Assembly: GCA_001275005.1 (NCBI GenBank)
Contig: JWZX01002211.1
Location: forward strand, 1-23,435
Direction of reading: 5' to 3'
DNA length: 23,435 nt
Origin: Chrysochromulina tobinii
Lineage: Eukaryota; Haptophyta; Prymnesiales; Chrysochromulinaceae
The position numbers were made by a program, and so were the translations under genes. Under the pieces are notes generated by a model that was not told the origin of the DNA, searched no databases, and saw only the letters and a list, made by a program, of their open reading frames with translations. This document shows positions 1 to 10,800 of this stretch, in pieces (position 1 is the first letter of the stretch; each line of letters begins with the position of its first letter).

Positions 1-105
1 GCCACGCCTCCGTCCATTGCGATAGCGGCCCCCGTGCTTGGGGGTCCGGAGAGCGCGCGCGTTGTGTGTTTCACAGCAGCAGCAGTCCCTCAAGTTTCGC
101 AAAAG

Positions 106-794
106 ATGCCGTCACCTGAAAAGGCTTCCAAGAAGAAGGCGGTGGTGGAGCCGGCGGCGGTGAAGAAGGCCACGCCGTCGAAGAGCGACGCGGCGCCAGC
201 GAGTCAGCGCGGTGGCCAAGTAAGTCAGCGCGGTGGCCAAGCGAGTCAGCGCGGTGGCCAGAAGGTCTCCTCACCGCCGGCCACGCTGCCGCCAAAGAGC
301 GACGCGGCGCCATTGAGTCAGCGCGGAGGCAAAGGCAAGGATTCGAAGGCCAAGAAGAAGAAGAAGAAGAAGAAGAAGAAGGCCAGCGCCGATGAGCTCG
401 GAGCAGTGGAGGAGGAGGAGGAGGAGGAGGAAGTCATGGCAGACGAGCCCACTGGGGCCGAGATAGCCTCAGCGGACGCTGAGGCGGTGGCGGCAGAGGC
501 TGAGGCGGACGCCGCGGAGGCAGTGGTGGCCGAGGTGTTAGGGGCAGCAGCGGCGGCGGTGGCGGCGGCCAAGGCGGCGGCGGTGGACCCCGCTGACAAA
601 GCAGCCACTGACGAAGCGCTTGGGAAGAGGGTGGCGCACTTGGCAGTCGGCATGGCCTTGAAGGCAGCCGAGGCGCCCGTTACGGCGGCGTCACCGAGAG
701 TCGTCCGGCGCGTGCGCGTGCAGGTGCGTCTGGGCCGGGGCTGGCGAGTGGTCGAGGAGGATGTCCTCCTGACTGGCGAGGAGCCGCCGCTGCC

Positions 795-826
<32 letters not shown>

Positions 827-1761
827 AGCTGGGTGGCTCAACGGCTGCGCATGCCGCGAGCGCGTCGACCGAGCATGAGGCGGAGGTGGCGCGCGCGCTG
901 CTCCGAGATTTCATTTCGAAGAGACGTACAGAGGTTGAAACGGCCGCCCATCGTCTGACGTCCTGGATGGGCAGTCTGATGCATGGCCACAAAACAACGA
1001 CTTCCGATGCGGAAGCGGCTGCGGCCGCGACGAAGGTGCAGGCCGCCATGCGAGGCAAGTCAATCCGGTCCGCGCGCGAGAAGAAGCAGCCGGCCCAGGA
1101 CGAGCCCGCCCCTACAGAGGTTGAGGCGGCCGCCCATCGTCTGACGTCCTGGATGGGCAGTCTGATGCATGGCCACAAAACAACGACTTCCGACGCGGAA
1201 GCGGCTGCGGCCGCGACGAAGGTGCAGGCCGTCATGCGAGGCAAGTCAATCCGGTCCGCGCGCGAGAAGAAGCAGCCGGCCCAGGACGAGCCCGCCCCTA
1301 CAGAGGTTGAGACGGCCGCCCATCGTCTGACGTCCTGGATGGGCAGTCTGATGCATGGCCACAAAACAACGACTTCCGACGCGGAAGCGGCTGCGGCCGC
1401 GACGAAGGTGCAGGCCGCCATGCGAGGCAAGTCAATCCGGTCCGCGCGCGAGAAGAAGCAGCCAGCCCATGCGGCGCACTCGTACGAGCCCGCCCCTGAT
1501 GAGATCCTCACGGTGACACTCAACAAGCCGACAGCAGACACGAAGCTGGGGATTACGCTCGCAGGGAAAGAGCGTCCGTACATCATGTCGCTGATCGCGG
1601 CCGGGCTCACCGCCAAGGCGGGCCTGCAGGAGAACGATGTCTTCCTCAAGGTCAATGGCCAACTGGCCGTTGGCCACGAGAAGACGACGGCGCAGTTGAG
1701 GACGGCCACGGGCGAGATTCTCATCGAGTTCTACCGTGTGCAGATCCAGGAGGAGGTTTAG
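106..1761 (+). CDS. Low-complexity scaffold protein with three IQ-motif repeats and a C-terminal PDZ domain
   Basis: Predicted 551-residue protein. The first ATG of the open frame is at 106; the frame is open upstream to about 34 but without an ATG, so a start outside the window via an intron cannot be excluded. Order: basic N-terminus with SQRGGQ repeats, poly-Lys (about 350-383) and poly-Glu (about 409-432) tracts, an Ala/Glu-rich stretch, a Pro-rich run, three 62-residue repeats, then PDZ at about residues 466-548. Each repeat contains VQAxMRGKSIR (residues 311-321, 373-383, 435-445), which fits the IQ consensus [IV]QxxxRGxxxR and so predicts calmodulin or EF-hand light-chain binding. The PDZ is recognised by KLGITL (carboxylate-binding loop), an AGL/KAGLQENDVFLKVNGQ core and a terminal beta strand. 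A role as a Ca2+/calmodulin-responsive adaptor is inferred. The PDZ and IQ calls are good; the biological role is unknown. Confidence 0.8.
202..264 (+). repeat. Three 21-bp coding repeats (SQRGGQ-type)
   Basis: Three consecutive 21-bp units, each starting agtcagcgcggtggcca, encode SQRGGQ-type heptads. A fourth, diverged partial copy lies near 314 after a second KSDAAP block (181-198 repeated at 296-313). They are in frame with the gene at 106-1761 and look like replication-slippage expansion of a disordered basic N-terminus. Confidence 0.85.
928..1465 (+). repeat. Three near-identical 186-bp coding repeats, each with one IQ motif
   Basis: Units begin at 928, 1114 and 1300 with a period of exactly 186 bp (62 codons). 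The third diverges after its IQ motif. The copies differ by only a handful of bases (for example gaaacg/gaggcg/gagacg near the start, and one gcc/gtc change inside the IQ core), so the expansion is recent or kept uniform by gene conversion. The unit pairs an amphipathic AAHRLTSWMGSLMHGHK segment with the IQ motif. Confidence 0.92.
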
Positions 1762-1990
1762 ATTCTGTAGATCCGGAGATGAGCGGTCCGATCGTCTTTT
1801 AAATGTAGTCAGTCATCAGTCAGTCATGCATAGCTGTGTCGACTCCGTGACAGATCCTCGCTTTTACATCATCCATCGTGCGCTTTTCGGGGGATTGCAT
1901 GCTGATTCGGTGTAATTGGTCAATCTCACCAATTTTTTTGCGAATTATTGGCCACAAACACCTCCAACAACGGCCGCGTACGCCCTGACG
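1762..1990. promoter_or_regulatory. Intergenic region between the IQ-PDZ gene and the K+ channel gene
   Basis: This 229-bp spacer should contain the 3' end of the upstream transcript and the promoter of the channel gene. Visible structure: an 11-bp direct repeat (agtcagtcatc, 1807-1817 and 1818-1828) and an AT-rich stretch with a T7 run around 1930-1950 close to the channel ATG. No clear TATA box. The assignment as promoter is positional only. Confidence 0.35.
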
Positions 1991-3667
1991 ATGCCACCCA
2001 CGAGGCAACGTCGCGCCAACGAGGGAAGCTCTGACAGGTCTGACTTCCCCGCGAGAAAGCCAGTTCCGGGCAGTCCAACTTATGGAATCGACCTTCCACA
2101 GGCGGCCGCCATGCCACCTCCGGTTGATGATGAGGCACAGATGCCGCTGCTGCAAGCGCCTTCGGTACATGCATCGCGCTCGTTCGCGCCTGTGCCTGCC
2201 CCCATCGACAGCTTCGACGCGATGATGCGCGAGGCGACCGACAAGGCTCGGACACTCGCCGCCTTGGCCACCAACCCCGCTCAAGCCGCGGTAGCCAAGG
2301 CTGCCACCCGCTTCGCCACCGAGTTGGAGGTTGCGGCAGCGGCGGCCCTCGCCATTTCTCAGGGCGCCGACGACATCTCGATCGCCATCGAGTCGCCGCG
2401 CGGAAACATCGGCCGTTGCGGCGGTGTGCTCACGAACCTCTGCGATGCTCTCTATGGGCTCTATCAGAGTGCCAAGGTTCCTGTACTTTTTTTCTCGGTG
2501 GGCATCATCGTGTACAACTTGCTCGAGGGATGGGCCCCGGGCGATACGGTGTACTACCTGATCGTCACCTCCACGACCGTTGGATACGGTGACATCTTCC
2601 CCAAATCGCCTCTCGGCAAGCTCTTCACGTGCGTCTATGCTGTCCTCGGCATCACCGTAGTCCTCGGGACTCTCGCGCCGCTGGTTGCGATACTGCAGGG
2701 CGAATGGCGCGAGAAGCTGCTCGAGTGCATCTGTGGCAAGGGCGTGGACACGCGCGACATGAGCCTCTCAATGGATGAGATCAATGCAAGGATGAAAGCA
2801 GAGGGCGGCTACGGGCGCCGCTATGCCCTCGCACTCCTCAGCCCACTTGCTGTGCTGCTCTCGGGTATGGCACTGCACTGGCAATACATCCGCGAGCCAC
2901 CCGATTTCACAGCTGGCGAGGACCCTGTGATGATGTGGCTGGGCGAGCTCGCGGTGAGCTTTCTCGGCCATCACAGTGGGGTTGCACATTGGCTCAAGAA
3001 CCTCGAGCTCGATGTGGTTGGCTTCATCGACTCCTTCTACTGGACTGTGATCACCATGACGACCATCGGGTATGGTGACATCTGCCCGCGAAGCGGCATG
3101 GCCAAGATGCTCGCTGTCATCTACCTGCCGATGGCCGTGATCGCGCTCGCCGACGCCATCTCCGACGTGGGGATGATCGGCAGACGCCGCTCCATCCGAG
3201 AGACTGACTTTGGCATGCGGGTGGACGAGTGCTTGCTACGCGACGCCGTGCGCGACGGCGAGTGCAACGTGCACCCCAAACTCTCCGAGGCAGAGTTCCT
3301 CACCGACCAGCTCATCGCTAACAAGCTCGTTGATGAGGAAGCGGTGCTCGTGCTCAAGCGTCAGTTCAAGTACCTCACGCGGCGCGGCACATTTGAGTCC
3401 GACGAGGACCGTCAGTTGAACGCGCAGCTCGTTTATGAAGAGCTCGCTGGCCGTGTCGCCGAAGGCAAGGTACTCTCTGACGGCGCGAGCGAGCACGACC
3501 TGACACCCGAAGGGAATTTCAAGTGGAAGAGCTTCGAGGCGTGGTTCGAGCGCAGCTGGAAGGTTCGTGTCGTCAAGGCGGCTCGTGGCGACCTGAGCCT
3601 TGCTCAGCCTGGCCGACAGGAGATCGAGCTCAAGACAGCGCTCGGCGCCGCTTCCCGAGGGCGCTGA
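1991..3667 (+). CDS. Tandem-pore-domain potassium channel (TPK/KCO type)
   Basis: Predicted 558 residues from the first in-frame ATG at 1991 (MPPTRQRR). Two K+ selectivity filters are visible: TTVGYGD with GYGD at residues 198-201, and TTIGYGD with GYGD at 360-363. Each sits between hydrophobic helices (about 163-181, 211-235, 278-297 and 373-391), giving the 2-pore/4-TM layout of TPK channels, which pass K+ across vacuolar or plasma membranes. The N-terminal 150 residues are soluble and Ala-rich. The C-terminal tail (about 400-558) has a LSEAEFLTDQLIANKLVDEE segment that resembles the EF-hand helices of plant TPKs, but the Ca2+-binding loops lack the acidic ladder. No introns are apparent. 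A 14-3-3 site is possible at the basic RRQR/RRRS stretches but not shown. The channel call is firm; membrane location and gating are unknown. Confidence 0.93.
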   Translation: MPPTRQRRANEGSSDRSDFPARKPVPGSPTYGIDLPQAAAMPPPVDDEAQMPLLQAPSVHASRSFAPVPAPIDSFDAMMREATDKARTLAALATNPAQAAVAKAATRFATELEVAAAAALAISQGADDISIAIESPRGNIGRCGGVLTNLCDALYGLYQSAKVPVLFFSVGIIVYNLLEGWAPGDTVYYLIVTSTTVGYGDIFPKSPLGKLFTCVYAVLGITVVLGTLAPLVAILQGEWREKLLECICGKGVDTRDMSLSMDEINARMKAEGGYGRRYALALLSPLAVLLSGMALHWQYIREPPDFTAGEDPVMMWLGELAVSFLGHHSGVAHWLKNLELDVVGFIDSFYWTVITMTTIGYGDICPRSGMAKMLAVIYLPMAVIALADAISDVGMIGRRRSIRETDFGMRVDECLLRDAVRDGECNVHPKLSEAEFLTDQLIANKLVDEEAVLVLKRQFKYLTRRGTFESDEDRQLNAQLVYEELAGRVAEGKVLSDGASEHDLTPEGNFKWKSFEAWFERSWKVRVVKAARGDLSLAQPGRQEIELKTALGAASRGR

Positions 3668-3809
3668 GCTCAGGACGGCGCTTCATCAAGTGGACGCTGA
3701 GCTTTTGGCATGCTGTCTTCACGGTGCATAAGAACTCAGTGGCGCGCTGTGCCGTTGTGGAGCTATTGTGGAGCGTCGACGACGGCGTCGAGGAGATCTT
3801 GCATGCGAA

Positions 3810-3819
3810 CTTTATATAA
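3810..3819. promoter_or_regulatory. TATA-like palindrome TTTATATAAA
   Basis: A self-complementary TATA-box-like decamer in GC-rich surroundings, about 145 bp downstream of the channel stop codon. It reads as TATATAA on both strands. No gene was found at a normal distance on either side, so it could be a chance AT island, part of a 3' end signal, or the promoter of an unannotated noncoding RNA. Confidence 0.2.
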
Positions 3820-4367
3820 ACATGCCTTGATGCGGGGGCGATTGGGATGGCGACAATATGGCGACAAGGGCGACAACAACTGCGGCAATAAGTGCAGCAT
3901 CCAAGGCGGGGGTCGTGTGGCATGTCCAAGTTCGACGTGAGCCAAAAGACCAACCTCGCTCTCGACAAGAAGACAAGAAGGTACATGTAACAAGAAGAGG
4001 CGTTCGCTTTTTCGCGGTTTTGGGGAGTGAAAGTAGTCAGCTGACCTCGCGGAGGGCAGCCCAAGGCCATGTGAAATGGCCGGGAGCCCGGAGAGAGACG
4101 GAGAGAGACGGAGGGCGCAACTTACAAGAAAAGTTCAAAGGTGCATGCGATGTGTGGACGGCAAATGTGCTACCGGAGGTGGTAGCTTGGTCGGTGTAGT
4201 TCTAGTTGCCACCCGCTGATGGTGATGCCTGAAATGCAACCACAACGATCGGATGTACGGCTCGGCCCCCTGTAAATCTTCGAAAACGACGGATCCCTGT
4301 CGCACCTGTGGTGTGGTGAGTCATATTTCTGTGTAGAGTGTACATGAAGAAGAACTGTCATCAGAAA

Positions 4368-4583
4368 TAACGTACGGAGCTTTTACTTGTCATGGCGCGC
4401 AGTGTGTACATGAAACAGCGCACACACTGCGCGCCATGACAGTGCGCCGATGCGATCGGGTCTGCACGTTAGGCGGCAGTCCTTAAACGGCAGCGCCGCA
4501 TGCGTCGTGCGTCAAGAACTGTGTACCGGATCCCTATCTCGTATCTGTTCAGTTTTATACGTAACGTACGGTGCTTTTACTTG
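4368..4583 (+). repeat. Pair of 22-bp direct repeats 194 bp apart
   Basis: The copies at 4368-4389 and 4562-4583 start with taacgtacgg and end with gcttttacttg. They differ at one base (a/t after the shared cgtacgg). The first copy runs directly into the left arm of the inverted repeat at 4388. This is close to the 3' end of the NLR-like gene and may be a remnant of a small dispersed element. Confidence 0.8.
4388..4441. repeat. Perfect 20-bp inverted repeat with 14-nt loop
   Basis: Arms at 4388-4407 and 4422-4441 pair perfectly; the core arm reads GTCATGGCGCGCAGTGTG. Such a stem would be very stable in RNA from either strand. It lies 420 bp beyond the stop codon of the minus-strand NLR-like gene and may be transcribed in its 3' region. 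It could be a processing or termination hairpin, a precursor-like small RNA hairpin, or the termini of a tiny palindromic element. Confidence 0.9.
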
Positions 4584-4860
4584 GGAAGGCGTACCCACGT
4601 TTTCCGGGCTCGCGGCGCGCTCGGCTTACCGACCGAACCGGGCGCGTACGCTTTGAGTGCGGTGAGGACCCCCGCAGCCGGCTGTGTACAGCAGCTCTAC
4701 AGAATCCGTCCCCAACCGAGCAGGATTTGGCTTATCTACAGTACGTTGGTACTCTACCGGCTACCGGCCCTGTGTGCTTACCTTCTTGTAGATCAGCCGC
4801 TTTCGGGGCGACTCGCGCCATCTTATCCACAACACCGAGGCTGGTTGCCCGCTCTCTACA

Positions 4861-7800
4861 TTAAGACGCGCCCACGCGCTGGAGGGCCTGGATTTGCTGC
4901 TTGTTCAGCAAGGGGGTCGACGACTCCGTCGTCGTCGCCAGTTGCTGGAGGATCTTGACCGAACTCATGCGCGCGCCCTCGTGGGCCCCCCGGAGCTTCT
5001 GGACGAATTCTTCGGCAAGGTCTTTCAGCTTGAAGTGGGCTATCCGCGACAAAGCATCACCTACGGCGCAGCTCACCTCAAGCCTAGGGTCCTCGAGCTT
5101 CTCGTACAGGGAATACATTTCGTTCTCCGTTGTCAAGTGCGCAAGCGCGCCAATAACCTCAGCCGCCTCTCGACGAACTTGCCATTTCTGGTTCTCCAGG
5201 CGCTTAAAAGCGGCGGCAATTTCCGGGAGAAGCACCTCCTGCTTCGCCTCGAGAACTGTCGGATCCAGCTTGCAGAAGAGCGTCTTCATGAGTAGCTTTG
5301 AGACCGATGCAGCCCTTGGCGTGTTCCGCGCCGAAGTCGCGCCTCGCTCGCGCTCGGCCTCCTTGGCAAAGGTGTCGACGATTCCTTCCGCATAGGCTAT
5401 GAAGTCCTGCTTCTCAAAACGCGCGGCAGTTGGAATGGTCGCTAGCCGCACTTGGGTGCTAGGGTCTTGCAGCAGCTGGACAAAGTCGCCTAGCTCGACA
5501 TACTGCCGGACAAGCTCCTGGTCATAGTCCAGATAGTGCCCCGCCAAAGTGACTGCCAAGGCACGCACCCTGTCGTCTGGGAAGCGGATGCACGAGATGA
5601 TTTGGGGGGTCAGGCTCGCAGTTTGCGCCACGAACTCGGTGGGGTCGATGAGGTTGATCAAGTCGATAACCATCGAGCGCACGTTGTCGTTGGGATCTAC
5701 TAGCATTGGCACGACCGAGCTCATCTTGCTGAGGATGATTGCGGGTTTCATCACACGCATCGTCTCGAGAACCGCGCAGCGCACATTTACGTCGTCGTCT
5801 TCCAGTCTACGGAAAATGAGGGGTGCTGACTGCTGCAAGATGGGCGTGAGCTTGGCCAGGGCACGCAGTCCAGACACACACTCCTTCCAGTCCGCACTGG
5901 CAAGTCGGTCAGTGAAGTCTGTCGCATGCGACGCGAGGGTGGCCGGGTCGAGCTTGCACAATGCCGTCTGCGCAGCGACGCTGACCGCCTCATCCGAATC
6001 CTCCAAGCTGCGCACGAGGCTCTTGGCTAATTGAGCAATCATGAGCGTTGGCATCATGCTCAGCAGCCACACAGCATCCCTGAGCTCGGCGGCTGAGGCC
6101 CCCGAAAGGTATTCGCCGATGACGGGATGGTACGGTTCGAGCGCCGGAGCTGGGATCTGCCCGAACACCGTCGTCAGCATGAGGCGCCGATAGCTGACGT
6201 CGGGATTCGACAGCGTGCTGACGATGCGCTCGGCATAGCCTGAGATCGTGCTCGCCTCCAGGCTGGCCATCGCTCGCGCGACCGCGCGCCGCACGTCCGT
6301 GCTCCGGTCGTCGAGCATCAGCGACAGAGTAGTAGCACAAAGGCCGAGATCCTTGGGGTCAAGAAGGCTGAGAATCTTGATGCCGGTGAGCCGTACCTCG
6401 CCGTTCGAATGCTTGAGCTGCGCGACCACGCTCGGGGCGTGGCGTGCCAAGCATTCCTTGTGCATCAGCGCCAAGACATCGACGACGCTCTGGCGCGTCT
6501 CGGCAGCAGGGTCGATCATCTTCTTAACCAGACTATCGACAAGTTCATCCATATCCGGCGTCAACAGTGGATGGACTTTGAGCTTGCCTGCCGCGCCGAG
6601 GAAGCGATCGAGAGCAGCCCTCGCTGCGATCCGCACATGAGGGTCGGCATCCGACACTGCCTGCACGACCACGGCTGCGTTCCCAACGATGTCCTCGATG
6701 GTGTAGTTGTTGAGCATCGTGGAGAACGCCCCGATTTCGGCCCGACGTTGCTCCTTCTTCTTCGAAGTCACGCGCTTTGCTGCGACGCGGTTTGCGGCGG
6801 CGTCCTTCTTCTTGGCGGCCTCCGTGCGAGCTTTGCGTGCCGCGGCGAGCCGTGGGGTTGCAGGCGCCGTGGGGTCGCAGGTCGCAGGGGGCGGAGGCGA
6901 GTGCGTCGGAGGGGAAAGTGCCCGAGGCGGCGAGCGCTCCCTCTCTGGCGAGACCTCCCTGATCAGCGAGTGGTAAAGGACCTCATCTTCGGCCTCCATT
7001 TGCGGCGGCTTCAGAGCTCGATCCTGAAAGGAGATCACATCCATCCGGACCTTGAACGCTTGCTCTTCGGCGAGGCGCGCAGACCGCGCCGAGCGAGCAG
7101 ATGTGACCTCCTTTACCCGTACCTTGATGTTTTCGATCCATGCGCGCTGTTCAACTCCTTTTCGCTCCTGCCAGGAAATCACGTCCATCTTGACCTTGAA
7201 GCCTGCCTCGAGATTCTGCAGCCTACGTTGCTCGACGCTCTGATGTGCCATCACTGCCGCGGTCCGTATCACGAGCTGACGCTGCTTGACAATCTGCTCG
7301 TGCATGCTCGCCACCTGCAGCCTCTTCTCGCCAAGATCCTTCCGCACTACTTTGACTTCCTGAGCTGCGACCCACTTCGCCTTGCGCACCCTGTCACTCG
7401 CGGCCTCCACCGCGGGGCTCGAGCGCTTCATCTGCAGCTTGTTCCATGGATCGACCCCCTGCAAGAGCCGCTCGGGCCGCTCTGTCTGCACCTTGCTCTC
7501 GTATTCCTGCTTGTCTTCGCAATCGTCGAGCAACGGCAGGGGCGGAGGCATGACCACTGGAGCTTCCGTCTTCTTCCTCATCAGCGGCTTCGTGGTCTGA
7601 GCGCCATCATGACCATCGATGAGGCCGAAATCGTCTTTTGGGATGTGTATGGGCTCAGAGGCTCCTGTGGTGGGATCAGACCCCTCATCAATCTTGGCCG
7701 ATTCATCCACTTCGGGAGCGGGTGCGGGGGCACTTTCCGCCTTGGCTGCTCCGACGCCACTGACAATTAAGTGTAAGGGGGAACTCGTCACGTACGACGA

Positions 7801-10800
7801 TGGCCCATCCTCGCCATATGCAACCCAGATATGGAGCCTCCACGCCCCGGGCGTGCTCGGGCTAGTGAAGTGCACGGAGAAGTCGTCCAGGACCCAGCCG
7901 CCACGGATGGTGCACTCTTCGCTCGGATGAGTCTTGAGTTGATGCGACCCATTCGACCAGCCCATGCCGATGCGCACGGGCGGCGTTCCCTCATCCTGGA
8001 CTGTGAGGCAACGGAGGATAAAATGCATGGGCTGGTTCATGCTAAGCACCTCATTGCTCTGCCAGTCGCAGTCGCGGATTTCAACAAATGCGGCATCGAC
8101 GACGCACTTCCCGGTGAGCCGCAGCTCTTTGACGACACTCGGCGGATACCCGCGCTCCTGCACACCCATGCTGATCTTCGATACAGCCTGTGCGATGTTT
8201 AGGTGCGATGCCATGTCAAGCACGCTTGACATCGAATCTGAAGATGTCAGGTCGAGGCGATGGTTAGAGATGTCAAGGTTGCTCAATTTTGGCAACTTGC
8301 CCGCCTGGAGAGCAACCACGAGAGCTTGAGCGCCTTTCTCATCGAGCCCGTAGTCCGCGAGGTCGAGGCTCGAGATAGCGCTCTCCTTATTGATGCGAAG
8401 AACGGACAGCAACGCCTCGAGCGACCGATTACCCGAGGCACTTTCGTTCGATTGTACGCGCAGCTTGGTGAACAAGGTGTTGGTGCTGACAAGGCCACCG
8501 ATGAGAGTCGCCGTCACCACTCCAAGAGCCTTGATAGAGAAGACTCCGGGCTCGAAGCCTTCGTGATGGATCTCGGCCCCTTTGAGGTACTGAACAGGTA
8601 GCGGTGGGTTTCCAGTGCGCTTACTCTTCTCGACTTGAAGCGTCGTGACACGCGAATTGTACTTGAGCACGCCTGCAAGAAGCACAGCTGCACCGACACT
8701 CAACGTATGTGTTGAGAAGTCCAAGGAGACGTCGTCCTCCCTGACGCTGAACGCGTCACAGCTCAGGTAGGCGACACGGCAACCTGCCTGCACTGCCTCG
8801 CCAGTGGAGCCGTCCAAGAGTGCATTTCCAATTGCGCGCATGCCATCCTCACCGATGGGGCTGCGATTGAGCGCAAGATGGGTAAGAGGAAGGATTGCAT
8901 TGCCCCGAATCGCAGAGGCCATCGACAGTCCAAGGTCTCGACCACCATCCCGAGATGTGGGGTGAACACTCACGTCGAGCCGCGTCAATGAGGCATGGCC
9001 GCAAATGGCACCACTCAGCAAGATGGCAGCAGCAGCATCGAGCCCCACCACTGTGACGGACGTTTCATCAAGCACGTTCAAGGTGCCCAGCTCGGGGCAA
9101 CTCTCCGAGCTGAAGCGGAGAGCCGCCCGACGGCCGCCTTGGTTTTGAAGCAAGGAGCTTCCGAGCATGCGCTTCGCACTCTCACCCAGCTCCACGCCGT
9201 GAAGGTCGATGTTCGTGAGACCGGCATTGGAACGAAGCCCCGTGGCTAACGCGCGTAGGGCTCGCGACGCATCACGACCTCCAATGCGGCCAATATTGCT
9301 ATTTGTCAGCGTGAGCGTTTGCAGGGTCTCGTTGTGTTTCAGCAAGCCAGCAACCAAACTGACTTCTGCTGCACCGAGGTCTGATGTGTTCAGAGCAATC
9401 GTCTCCTCCCGGATCATGATGGCGTCTGAGCGCCAGAAGTTGACGCCGCTTCCGCGATTCTCCAGGAGGGCACGGCCCAGATTCTCGGACGTGCGCAAGC
9501 CCAGCTTCTCACCCAGCAGCACCACTGTGCGCAACGACCGATTCACGCGCAGAACGTCGCACAGCGAAGTGCAACCCATTGGCCCAAGCTGGTTGTTGCT
9601 GATGTCGAGCTCTTTGATCTGCTTGTGGGATTGGAGTGCCGTGGCCAACGGTGCCATGCCCTCCTTACCGAGTGCCGTGTCGGCCAGGTTAAGAGCGGTC
9701 AGCTGAGCTCCGTTGCTGCTCCCAAGCAGACGGGCTGCCAAGAGGCCCGCGATGACGCCCATTTTCGTGCCCTGCAGGTTGAGAAGAGTGAGCGAGTTCA
9801 TGCTGCGCAGGCACTCGCCAAGTACAGCTCCCTCGGTCGCATCGATGGTCATTCCAGAGAGAGTCACACTACGCAGAATGGTATTGTTCTGGAGCAGCGG
9901 GAGCAAGCCCTTGCGTCCCACTGCAGTCAATCCAGAGTTCATCTCCTTCTCAAAGTGCCAGCTGGCCCGCCGCTTGGCTAACGCCTCGCCTAAGGTAGTC
10001 GAGCCGATCCGGCACACGTTTTGGTTGAACTGCTCGTTCAAGAATTTTGCTGCCGACACATCGTCGCACCACCCCACCCACGTGTTGACGTTGCGCAACA
10101 GGTCAGCGGCGAACAAGCCCTCCTGGATGGAAAGGTGCACAAACTCGTACTGTGCTGCCTGCTTGGCAGACTTGGCAGCCACGAGCTTGAGCAATGGCAA
10201 TGGCTTCTCCTCTTTGACGAGTGTATTCCACAGCGTCTGCAGCTCAGGCGTCTTCGTCAGGCATGCGCCCGCCTCGATCGTGGAGATCTCTCGCCGTCTT
10301 GCCATCTGGTTGGCAATGGCGACGGCACTGATGAGATCCTTGGCCGCGTCCTGGTTGACGAGCTTGCGGGCTGCCGCTGCGGTGGCAAGCTGATACAGCT
10401 CAAGTTCGCTACCGGGCAGGCCTTTCAACGAGTCGCTGTCTGCGCCGCAGATGATGACCAGCATCGAGAAGAGGACAGGTAACCTCGTTGCTTCGACGAG
10501 AAATCGGAAGATCCTTTCCATCTCCTCTGCGACATTGACCAGCGAGCTGACGGCAAGCCGCTCACGAAAATACGTGTACGGCTCTTGGCTGGTCTCAAGT
10601 TGGCGCGTCTTGACGATGGCCGTGTGGTTGACCTGTATGTCCACGTAGATGCTCACCTCCGTCGCCGGCAGCTTGGCAGACAGCTTGCCAGTGAATCGCA
10701 TGGTACGGTTGTGCGATGGGTCGAGGCGATCGAATCTGTTTGTCAGCTGAGCTGCTTCTATCCGCATCTGCCTCAGATTGCCGGCAAGGCCCGCAGCGAG

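Larger units (their letters stand above)
3668..4860. other. Intergenic region between the convergent K+ channel and NLR-like genes
   Basis: 1193 bp with no convincing gene. The two flanking genes converge here, so both 3' untranslated regions must lie inside. Visible elements are a palindromic TTTATATAAA (3810-3819), short agagagacgg repeats (about 4091-4115), a perfect 20-bp inverted repeat (4388-4441) and a 22-bp direct repeat (4368-4389 and 4562-4583). Small open frames exist on both strands, but they overlap each other, show no domain and have no coding-like composition. Confidence 0.6.

Noticed and set aside
318-1724. Long minus-strand open frame (468 codons) opposite the IQ-PDZ gene
   Set aside because: It is a shadow of the GC-rich repeat-bearing plus-strand gene; its Ser/Ala-rich and poly-Phe product mirrors the poly-Lys and Ala tracts and has no domain.
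3710-4199. Small plus-strand open frames after the channel gene
   Set aside because: They overlap minus-strand frames of similar size, lack domains and start mostly without good context; no support as genes.
4530-4565. String resembling the U2 snRNA branch-recognition region (gtatctgttcagttttata)
   Set aside because: The preceding conserved U2 5' sequence and downstream Sm-site layout are missing, so the resemblance is probably chance.
6409-7770. 453-codon plus-strand open frame inside the NLR-like gene
   Set aside because: It lies fully opposite the coiled-coil and HEAT coding region, has an Arg/Leu/Cys-rich product with no domain, and is explained by codon bias of the real gene.
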